The notes beneath the pieces are model-generated. The model had not been told where the DNA came from and did not search any database. It was given only the letters and a program-made list of their open reading frames with translations. 64,000 nt of DNA from Cinclus cinclus (taxonomy: Eukaryota; Chordata; Aves; Passeriformes; Cinclidae). Shown in pieces: positions 55,901 to 64,000 of the stretch. The position numbers were made by a program, and so were the translations under genes. How positions within the stretch are numbered: the first letter of the stretch is position 1; the number at the start of each line of letters is the position of its first letter. The stretch is from assembly GCF_963662255.1 (NCBI RefSeq), contig NC_085049.1, positions 65,147,158-65,211,157 on the forward strand, read 5' to 3'.

Positions 55901-58900
55901 GTGTCTCCATCTCCTTCCCTTCAGTGTCCTGGGAATTCAGGTGGCTCTGGGGGCGGTTTCCCTCATTCCATGAGGTGTGGGATGAGCCTCCCTGTCCCTC
56001 TTGCTCCCCAGCCTGCAGGACAGCAGAGGTGGCTGACATCCTGTTCCTGGTGGGGCAGTCGGAGGACACAGGGAAGGAAAGCTCCCAGCTGCTCCAGGAT
56101 TTCATTGGGAGCGTGGCCAGATCCTTCGAGAACGGGGAGATGGGAAGAGGAGGTGTCCGGCTGGGCCTGGCTCTGTATGGGGAGACACCAAGGTGGGTCT
56201 GACCATCCTCCTCCAGCCACGCCTGGGTTCCTGGAATCCAGCTCGTGGATGAGGAGCTTCTGCAGCTCTGGGGAACCTCTGAACCCTCAGCAGAGTCATC
56301 CAGAGGTGCTCAGTCACAGGGAATTCTTTCAGGGTGGGAAGGTTGGGTTTAGCATTCAAATTCCAAGTTTTAGGTCCTGGGTTATGGCGCCACAGTCTGG
56401 GACTCGTTCCCTGCACTCCCCTGACCACCGTGAAGAGAACTTCTTGGCACGAGTTAAGTCCATGGAATGGTTTGGGTGGGAAGGGACCTTAAGGACCATT
56501 TCATTCCAACTTTCTCAGCCAGGGACACCTTCCCCTATCCCAGGGTGCTCCAAGCCCCAGTATCCAACTTGGCCTTGGACACTTCCAGGGATCCAGGAGC
56601 AGCCACAGCTTCTCTGGGCACCTGGAAACAAAATGTCACCATTATTGCTGGTACAGCCATTTTCAGTGCATCCCTTGCTCTTTATTCCCCCATTTCTCAT
56701 TCCCAGGATGAGTGTTCAGCTCACGGATTACATGACCTTCAAAGAAGTGCTGGATGCAGTTCAGGATCTCTCCTCCAAAGGCAGCAGCCTCCAAACAGGC
56801 TCAGCCCTGGCTTTTGCAGCTCAGGTCTTGTCCCACCAGGACACCCTGAGGGAGGAGGCAGCAAAGGTGGGTGAGCTCCTGAGGTCCAGGAAGCAGCTGG
56901 ATCATCCCAGAATCCTAGGATGGTTTTGATCATCCAGTGCCACCCCTCTGTCATAGGCAAGGACATCTCCCACTGTCCCAGGCTGCTCCAAGCCCCAATA
57001 TCTAGCCTGGCCTTGGACATTTCCAGGGATCCAAGGGCAGCCACAGCTTTTCTGGGAATTCCATCCCAGACAGGAATTCTTTCTCAATACCTCATTCATC
57101 CCTGCCCTCTGGCAGTAGGAAGCCATTCCCACTTTGTCCCATCACTCCATGATCTTGCAAGTTGTCCCTCTCCACAGGGAAGAATTCTTTCCTAGTATCC
57201 AGTCCAAACCTAGACCTCCCTTAGGAGCTGCCCGTGAGGACTCATAGGGGTGAATCCTCTCCCTGTGCTGGCAGGAATTTCCTCTTGGAGTTCCTGGCCC
57301 AAGCAGAGCTGAGACACAAGGGCAGGAGGGCCATGCAGAAAAGATCCTCAGAGGAGCAGCTCTGCTCCTTCCCAGCTCACGGGAATGATTCCGTGTGAGT
57401 TTCCTCAGAGGTGTTGGGTTTTTCAAGGATTTCATTCCAAGAGAGGGATTTCATCGGTGTGAAACCCCACAGCTCTCACCATGACCTCCTGATCTTATGC
57501 CCATTTCTTTCCTGGCTCTCATCCCAACTCTTGCAGGTGGTGGTTCTGATCACGGATGGGAACTCCAGCGATTCCGTGGAAGAGGGAGCCCAGATCCTGC
57601 AGGATGGGGGGGTGACAGTGTTTGCTGTGGGTATGTGTGGCCACCAAAACCTCTGTGTGACCAACCCTCGTTCTTCTCCCTGGGGAATATTCCTGATTCA
57701 CAGCACCCCCTTCCTAAAAAACTGCTCCTATCCCCAGGCTCAGCCTTTGGAAACCACTGCAAGCCCAGGAAAATTGTTGTGCTCATGGATATTTTTGTTG
57801 GTTTTATCAATAACTGATTTATTCAGTAGGAATCTGTGCTTTTGTATCTGTCAAAGCCACTTGGGAATTCAGAAGGAGTTCAGTAAATGGCTCCATAAAA
57901 GTCAAAATGTTTTGACATGACGTTTAAAACAAAAACAATTGAAAATGCTTTTGCTTCTGAAGGTCTCTCTTAATGGGGTTCAGAGAATGACTCAACAATG
58001 TCCCTCAGAATAATTCCATGAGCCAGGAAAGGTTCCACTGTCCCCCCCACCCCAGTCCCCAAGACTGAAATTCTACTAGTCAAATCCTTCCCTTTCCCAA
58101 ATATTTCTGGGAATGACAGGAATTCAGGTGGTGGGGTTTCAATAAAAAGAGCAACCAGGTCGAGTTGAACCAATGTGAGGTGAAAACTGGGGAAGGATTG
58201 CTTTATTGGGTGAGTTGTTCCCTCTTTGTTTTGGTTCAATCACAGTAACACCCTGGAATTTTCAAACAGCCTTCCAAAATCCCATTGTCTGCTCAGCACA
58301 GGAATGTCTCTGTATCCAATGGGAAGAACAAGGCTGGATCCTGCCTTTTTCCTTTTTTTCTCCCATCTCTCAGCAGTGAGACAATCTCTATGACACCCCT
58401 GGACAAATCCTGACCTCTTTTCCCTGGTGGAAGAGGTTTCCTCTGCTTCCCCCATTGAGCTTGAGACTCCATTCCTTGTTCCCTCCTTTTCCTTGGCAGC
58501 ACAACCCAAAATTGGTGTCAAACTCAAAGCCCAGCACGTTGCTCCCCCTTTCCAAAGCCTGCCCTGCCCCATGGATGATGTTTGATGTCTTCTTTTCCTG
58601 CTCTTTCCCTCCCCTAGGGATTAAGGACGCTAACAAGAAGGAGCTGGGCAGGATTGCTTCAGATCCCACTGCGGAGCACGTGCTTTACGTGGAAGATTTC
58701 CAGCTGCTCCCAGATGTGGCTCCCAAACTCTCTCGGAGGCTCTGCTTCACCGCCTCAGAGCCACCACGCCCTGCCAAGCACAGGGTGCAAGGTGTGTCCA
58801 GGTTTTCCCTTGATCCTGCTTTCCCTCTGCTCAAACCAATCTCTGGATGTGCTTCCATGGGGATGAACTTCCCACATCCCTCTGAGGGAGCTTGAGGGGT

Positions 58901-61900
58901 TGGGTGATCCTAGAGGAGCAGCCAGCTCATGGAGCAGCTCCTGCTTTGGGACAGTGGTCCTGGGTGTTTTTCTCATGGCTGCCTCTCCATGGTTTGTTTA
59001 GGGATACCAGATCCTGGGAATTTTGATCAAATAAAAGGAGCAGCAATGGGATGGAGCAGCATTTCTGTTCCATGGGGTATTCCATTGTTGGATTGTCACA
59101 GGGAATTCTGGCAGCACAATTTGGGGTATGGGAAAGAACTGAGTTCCCTGATGAAGACGCAAAGAGGAGATTTCCAAAGAGATGCAGATCTCTCCTCCAA
59201 TATATCCTGACACGGCAGTGAATCCAGAGGTGATGACACTGAATTCCTACCCCTTCTTGGTTCATGAGAAGCCGAAGCTCCTAGAAATGGGAAGAGCTTC
59301 ACCTGAGACTGTAAAGGGTCTCTCTTTTTTTTGGCTTCTTCTGTGGTTCTGAAGTATTTCAGGGCTTCCTGTGACATTCCATGGAAAATCCAGGCTTCCT
59401 GTGGCATTCCATGGGGAGTCCAAGCTTCCTGAAAGATTTCTCCAGTGTCAGGAGGGAGAAGGGCAGGGAGGAGATGCTGCCCCATGCATTAACCAGGTGT
59501 TCACTGAGGAAGTGTAACCAGAACCAATTTTGGTTTCCTGCTATCAAAAAAACAGCAAAAAAATTCTGCTGGAGTATCTCCTGTCTGGAAACAGATCCCA
59601 AGTGTTCTTGTGCTCCCAACCTGAGCGACACCCACAGCTTTCTCTGTGTGGAATGCGTTGGCTCCATCCATGAACTTCCATGTGTGGTGGAATCCAATCC
59701 AAACTCTTTCCTTTGTGTTTTTGCAGATGAGCAGATCCTGGGTCCACGGGAGCTGCGTGTCAGTGAGCACAGCCACAGCTCCCTGAGGCTCTCATGGGTG
59801 GCAGCCACGGGCAGGGTGACAGGGTATTGTGTCCATGTCCACCCCTCTCTGCCACCAGGGCAGACAGAGTCAGAACACCAGCAGCAGGTAGGGTCATGTC
59901 CCCATTTTCCAGGGCACCAGTTGGGTTTCAGTCCCCAGTGCTGGGTTGCAGTCCCCAGTGCCGGGTTTCTTTTCCCAGTTTTTTGGGGTTCATCCCTATG
60001 TTGATGGCACAGCCTGGTTAGGATATGCCACCATGTCCTTCAGCCATCCTTGTGAGAATGGAACTGGTAGGAATTCCTGAGGGTTGAAGTGAAGGTGTAG
60101 ATCTCCCATGGTATCTGCCAGTCCTCATTGTTGGGTTTCAGTTCTCAGTGTTGGGTTTCCTTTCCCAGTTTCCACCATAGGATCCACCAGTTGAAATTCC
60201 CAGTGTTGGGTTTCAGTTCCCAATGCTGTGGGGTCATGCTTGGTTAGGAGGTGGCACCCAATCTTCCCAATGTCCAATCCTTTTTCTCCTTATCTTTTTG
60301 ATGCCACCACTCAATCCCATCCAGCCTTCCTGGCAGCGTCTCCTGCTCCTCCTGCTGCCAGAGTTGTTCATTTTGGTAAGATCTCCATGGGTTTGGGGAT
60401 TTTCCACGTCCTTGTGTGTGGGATAATGCCGTGTGCTCCATCTCATCCCACACCACACAAAGTTTGAGAGTAAGACTGAAGGGTAGAAGATGTTTGCCCT
60501 AAAAACTTTGATTCCTAATAATAGAATAGAGCTATGAAAGCTTAAATTATTAAGGTGAAGATTATTAATTATATTAATTATTAAAATTGTATTTGTCTGG
60601 AATGATCATCCTTGGCAGCTTCTGTGTTTTCCCTGTTATTACAAGATCCTGAAGTTCTGTTTCTATCTCTTGCCCTCAGGTTACATCAAAATTTCCTTCT
60701 CTGAGATTAAAAGGAACTGTCTCGGTTGTTTTTCCTTCATTTTCTGCAAATGAATTTGAGATCACCTTTACCCTTAATGCTCTCTCCATGTTTTATTTCC
60801 TGGGTTATTCCATGGGCTAGTCCACAGTTTGAGGATCACATCTGGGTGAGGGTTTTAAGAGGCTCCTGCTCATGGAAGTCACCTTGAGCAGGTGTGGAAG
60901 GTGACCTGATGTTCTGCTGCGGTGGTGTGACGGTGTCCCTTGTCCCCCCGTGTGACAGATGGACGTGGATGGGGGCACAACCACGGTGCTGGTGACAGAC
61001 CTGAAGCCCAGCACCAAATACGTGCTCACGGTGAGGGCCAGGTATGGAGGAGACCTTGGGGAGCTGGCAGCCATCAAAGGAAAAACAAGTGAGTGTCCCT
61101 GGGCCATCCCTGAGGAAAATAACACCTCAAAGCTGGAGGGGAGGGGAGGGGAGGGGAGGGGAGGGGAGGGGAGGGGAGGGGAGGGGAGGGGAGGGGAGGG
61201 GAGGGGAGGGGAGGGGAGGGGAGGGGAGGGGAGGGGAGGGGTGGATGGATGGATGATTGATTGATGGATGGATCGTGGCATGGTGGCACGGATTTGGAGC
61301 TTCAAAGTGTATTAGAGAAGTTCCTGATGAGTCCTGAGGTGCAGAAAGGACTCCTTGGTTTTCCAAAGTCCTCCAAGAGGAGCCTGGATGGAATCACAGC
61401 CCCCACTTGTCAAAGGATTAAACCTGAGATGTTATAGAGGTGTGGTGGAACCTTTGTCCAAGGGTTAAATATGGCAAACCAGGTGTATTTATATTAAAAT
61501 TAATGCTTTATTATGATAAATTAGTAGATAAAAAGACGTTGATAAGAATTATTTATTACACAGTAGAGAAGGTAAAACTACCAGGATAGGACAGAATTGT
61601 GCACTTTATCAAAGTAATTATAAGACAGTAATTAAATTAAAGCAATTATATTAAAGTAATTGTAATAAAATTAGTTTAATAAAAACCCCAATTATTGGAG
61701 TAGAGATTGAGGTCACTCACCCAGACCAATGTCCAGGGACAGATCTCTTCTGCTGACCCTCAAAGGGTGACTTTGAGGGGTGTCCCCAGCCAGAGGAGGA
61801 ATCTCACTTCCCAAGAAGGGATGTGGGGATGTGCCAGGAGAACATTTGAATGTGGGACTGGACTTTTATCATCTCTGCTTTTAGGGGTTTTCAGAGTTTA

Positions 61901-63735
61901 AGGGATTCACTAATCCCACTCACATCCCCGGATGAAGCTCCACTCCTGCTTTGCCAGAGGGATTTTATAAGGAATTATTCCTTCCCCTCCCTGTCTCTTG
62001 TTCCTCCCTACACCCCCTGTGATGTCTGGAATTGTTTGTCTTCTTGAGGGAAGATCTCTGACAGGATGAATAAATAAAGCTCCTCAATGAGGTTTGACTC
62101 ATCCATACTTGCCAGGAAAAAAATGGAATGTCTTTATGGGTGGAAATAAAGCCATTTGATCTCTCCTCTTATTATCCCAAACACTAAACCAGAGGCAGGA
62201 GCTGTAAATCTGTCTGCCATGGCTGGCTGGATCCAAACGGGCTCCTCTCCCTTGGAATTGTGGCTGTGGGAGCAAAGTAGGGTTTGAGTCGTGGCTTTGG
62301 TTCCTGCTCAGTCTGCAAGAACAGCAGAGTTTCCCCTGCCTGGGGCAGATTTCCTCTGCTCACGAGGGGATATTTCAGATCCCAGCACCATTCCCAGAGA
62401 AAACTCCCAAACTTTGTGCCTTGGGATGTTTCACCCCTATTTTCAAGTGGAAAAAGGGTTGGTAGGAGGGGGATTGTTGGTTTTAAGGAATCAGCTGAGG
62501 GAGAGTTGGTGCTTCTCCTCTTTTTGTCTCTCTGTCCTGGAAGACAAAAGATTTTCCAAGGATCTTTTCCATTATTCTGGCACTGCCACCTCCATTTCTG
62601 CCCTATTTTTGTGTTCCCACAGCTCCTGTGCCTCCAGTCACCAATTTCCGTGTGGTAGAAGAAGGACTTTTCAGCCTCAAGGTGGCTTGGACACCTCCCC
62701 TGGGGAAACTGGAGGGCTACAAGATCTACATCCCCAGGGGTGAGCTCTTAATTAATTTTTCTTGGCGTTTGCTTTAAAAGGAGCAGTGATCCAAGGACAG
62801 GGAAGGTGCTCTTAACTCCTGGCATGACTCTGGGAAGACTCCAGGAGAGATTTTTTTCCAAATATTGTGGTTCATCCAGGATAGAGGAGAGTCCTTGGAA
62901 GGACTTTTCCTTGGAAGAACAAGCCGAGGATCATGCTGTGAATTCCTTGTTTGCCCTGGTCCATCCAGATGTTTTTCCCACTCAAATGCCTGCTCTGGTG
63001 GGGATTTGGGATGAGTTCAAGCTTTTGGGATGCCTCCCACTCCCCTGTTGGAATCTGTGGGACAGCACAGCCAGAATTCCAAGCAACACCACATGGATTG
63101 GGAGACTCCAACCTGAGCCATCTCCATGGTGTGAAGACCTCTGGGATTTAGCCTCATGGAAAGGCTTCACCCATTGCAGTATTAAGCAGATGAGACTTCA
63201 TATTATTTTATGTAGAAAAAGCTGATTTTTTACTGCACAGTTTATATTTTTATAGGATTAGCAGAAGGCACTGTGTTAGATTTAATCAGCAAACAACGCA
63301 TCGATACTCAGTTTATAGGTTGGTAAATGACATTTTGCATATTTCTCAAACCTCTCTATTTTTGGTTAGTTTACATTTTTTTAAAATTGTTTTTCATGGG
63401 GCAGATTTCTTGGTTTTTTTTCTCCACAAGAACACTTTATTGTGCTGACTTTCATTCTTAAGATTCTTTCTCATTAGTTGGTAATTTAGCAGAGCAAGGC
63501 CTCACTTTGTAAAGCCTTTCTTTCATAAGATATTACCTATATTAAACATCCACCACCCCTTTTCTCCTTCATTTTGCAGCCAACAAGCCCGGAGTGACCC
63601 TTGAGCAGATCCTGCAGGGCGATGTGTCTTCCCACCTGCTGGAAAACTTGCAGGAGGACAGGGAATATAGCATTAGCATCTACGCCGTGTACCCTGAGGG
63701 CCCGAGCCAGCCCGTGGCTGCTCTGGGGAGGACAT
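52909..63735 (+). CDS. VWA-FN3 extracellular matrix protein (collagen VII/FACIT-like), 5' part
   Basis: Nine exons (52909-52978, 56012-56192, 56707-56866, 57537-57630, 58618-58791, 59727-59887, 60959-61088, 62623-62739, 63580-63735) join with matching phases into 414 residues and stay open at the right edge. The order is: signal peptide (residues 1 to ~20), Cys25, a VWA domain (~31-210) closed by RRLC at Cys211, a short linker, FN3-1 (~230-322) and FN3-2 (~325-414). FN3-1 has LRLSW and YVLTVRA strands; FN3-2 has LKVAW and YSISIYAVY. Two exons per FN3 and VWA directly after the signal peptide recall collagen VII. The segments AVGIKDANKKELGRIAS and EDFQLLPDVAPKLSRR fit VWA domains of collagens VII, XII and XIV. 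No Gly-X-Y repeat lies in the window, so calling it a collagen is inference. A secreted matrix role is likely. It might also be a shorter VWA-FN3 protein. No symbol is given because the orthologue is uncertain. Confidence 0.8.
52979..56011. other. Intron 1 of the VWA-FN3 gene
   Basis: About 3 kb with one CR1 fragment near 55.7 kb and no other exon recognised. A missed in-phase exon cannot be excluded. Confidence 0.5.
55690..55810 (-). mobile_element. CR1 LINE 3' fragment
   Basis: 'gaataattggagttggaagg' then 'tcctgccatggacagggacc' and 'cttggacatttcccaggatg'. It is in intron 1 of the VWA-FN3 gene. Confidence 0.75.
56012..56192 (+). CDS. VWA-FN3 gene exon 2: VWA start
   Basis: The acceptor is cttgctccccag and the donor GTGGGT. 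It encodes CRTAEVADILFLVGQSEDTG, where classical VWA domains have a DxSxS metal motif, and ends VRLGLALYGETP. Confidence 0.85.
56460..56625 (-). mobile_element. CR1 LINE 3' fragment
   Basis: 'catggaatggtttgggtggg' then 'cagggtgctccaagccccag' and 'cacttccagggatccaggag'. It occupies the short intron between exons 2 and 3 of the VWA-FN3 gene. Confidence 0.85.
56707..56866 (+). CDS. VWA-FN3 gene exon 3: VWA middle
   Basis: It encodes MSVQLTDYMTFKEVLDAVQ, then SLQTGSALAFAA, which keeps the metal-site threonine T114. The donor is GTGGGT; phase 2 to 0. Confidence 0.85.
56908..57235 (-). mobile_element. CR1 LINE 3' fragment, longer copy
   Basis: 'cccagaatcctaggatggtt', 'ctagcctggccttggacatt', 'ctggcagtaggaagccattc' and 'tccctctccacagggaagaa'. 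It starts about 40 bases after exon 3. Confidence 0.85.
57537..57630 (+). CDS. VWA-FN3 gene exon 4: VWA strand with conserved Asp
   Basis: It encodes VVVLITDGNSSDSVEEGA and GGVTVFAV. D144 is the conserved third metal-site position, and N146 lies in an NSS glycosylation sequon. Confidence 0.88.
57631..58617. other. VWA-FN3 gene intron 4
   Basis: No repeat array or other feature recognised. Confidence 0.5.
58618..58791 (+). CDS. VWA-FN3 gene exon 5: VWA end and linker
   Basis: It encodes GIKDANKKELGRIASDPTAE, the EDFQLLP segment, the closing RRLC and a Pro-rich linker (EPPRPAKHR). The acceptor is cccctccctag and the donor GTGTGT. Confidence 0.87.
58792..59726. other. VWA-FN3 gene intron 5
   Basis: It holds a small direct repeat, 'ggcttcctgtgacattccat' / 'ggcttcctgtggcattccat', at about 59365-59415. 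Otherwise nothing. Confidence 0.5.
59727..59887 (+). CDS. VWA-FN3 gene exon 6: first half of FN3-1
   Basis: It encodes GPRELRVSEHSHSSLRLSWV, then TGRVTGYCVHVHPSLPPG. The conserved tryptophan and the TGY turn fit the FN3 B-C strands. The donor is GTAGGG. Confidence 0.85.
59888..60958. other. VWA-FN3 gene intron 6
   Basis: It contains scattered repeats of 'gttgggtttcagttcccagt' type at 59925-59975 and 60130-60225. No exon seen. Confidence 0.5.
60959..61088 (+). CDS. VWA-FN3 gene exon 7: second half of FN3-1
   Basis: It encodes TTVLVTDLKPSTKYVLTVRA, the L-P-x-T-x-Y signature of FN3 E-F strands. The donor is GTGAGT. A (GGGGA)n array starts about 45 bases after the splice site. Confidence 0.88.
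61133..61242 (+). repeat. (GGGGA)n microsatellite, about 21 copies
   Basis: A near-perfect pentamer array with regular G4 tracts on the transcribed sense strand, followed by a tggatgga-type run to about 61275. Such arrays can form G-quadruplexes. Confidence 0.97.
61276..62622. other. VWA-FN3 gene intron 7, remainder
   Basis: AT-rich stretch at about 61490-61700. No exon or mobile element recognised. Confidence 0.5.
62623..62739 (+). CDS. VWA-FN3 gene exon 8: first half of FN3-2
   Basis: It encodes PVPPVTNFRVVEEGLFSLKV and then AWTPPLGKLEGYKIYIPR. The donor is GTGAGC; phase 1 to 1. Confidence 0.87.
62740..63579. other. VWA-FN3 gene intron 8
   Basis: Nothing recognised. Confidence 0.5.
63580..63735 (+). 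CDS. VWA-FN3 gene exon 9: second half of FN3-2
   Basis: It encodes GDVSSHLLENLQEDREYSIS and IYAVYPEGPSQPVAALGRT. The donor is GTAAGA in phase 1, so the gene continues to the right of the window. Confidence 0.88.
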
Positions 63736-64000
63736 GTAAGAGCTGTGACCTCATGGTTGTATCCCTCATCTACCAGTATTAGGGTTTGGGTTTTTTTTAA
63801 TTTTTAATTTTTTAAATTTTTTAAAAACTTTTAATTTTTTTTAAATTTTTTTTTTAATTTTTTTAAATTATTTTTAACTTTTTTTCAATTAGAGTTGGGA
63901 TTGAAAGTACGAGATACAGATTCTGGTGTTTTTTAAGTTGTTTGTTAATTTTTATTTACGGTATAGTGAGCGTCATAGTACTTCTAGTTGATAAGTTAAA
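63736..64000. other. VWA-FN3 gene intron 9, start
   Basis: A T/A-rich tract (63790-63890) and no exon before the window ends. Confidence 0.5.

Noticed and set aside
55901..56929. A 342-codon frame overlapping the VWA exons
   Set aside because: It crosses two true exons in mixed frames and reads through CR1 sequence. The phased exon model explains the region better.
1..64000. tRNA, rRNA or other structured RNA genes
   Set aside because: No cloverleaf, A/B box pair or rRNA motif was recognised on either strand by eye. A tRNAscan or Infernal run would be needed to exclude small ones.

Overview
The window is vertebrate nuclear DNA, most likely from a bird and probably a passerine. It has three multi-exon genes with GT-AG introns, many 3'-end fragments of CR1-type LINEs (the 'ggtttgggttggaaggg' motif beside 'catggaatcatgg' remnants), one retroviral solo LTR, and many minisatellites and microsatellites. 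There is no bacterial content, CRISPR array or operon. Species and chromosome cannot be read from the sequence.

Layout. (1) 1-20045, plus strand: the 3' half of LRGUK (leucine-rich repeat and guanylate kinase domain protein). Nine exons join in a consistent frame and give the last 464 residues: most of the guanylate-kinase-like domain, then a low-complexity tail ending in a tandem-repeat exon. (2) 20046-21253: the short gap between two convergent genes. (3) 21254-33720, minus strand: a complete SLC35B4 (UDP-xylose/UDP-GlcNAc transporter), ten coding exons, 332 residues, starting in a CpG island at about 33.3-33.9 kb. LRGUK and SLC35B4 tail to tail is the order I recall from human 7q33. (4) 33.9-52.8 kb: about 19 kb with no supported gene, made of CR1 fragments, an LTR and several repeat arrays. 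(5) 52909-63735 and beyond the right edge, plus strand: the 5' part of an extracellular matrix gene. A signal-peptide exon is followed by a von Willebrand factor A (VWA) domain and two fibronectin type III (FN3) domains, each FN3 encoded by two exons. This order resembles the N-terminus of collagen VII and related VWA-FN3 collagens. I do not recall such a gene beside SLC35B4 in mammals.

The three genes do unrelated jobs: sperm shaping, nucleotide-sugar transport, and extracellular matrix. The most interesting signals are the extra VWA-FN3 gene with a degenerate metal site; a near-identical inverted repeat flanking three LRGUK exons; a minisatellite whose unit carries a copy of an LRGUK splice acceptor; a tandem-repeat coding exon at the LRGUK C-terminus; and two facing ZNF143-like motifs in the SLC35B4 CpG island. 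All exon borders were read by eye from splice sites, reading phase and family resemblance. No alignment or transcript was available.
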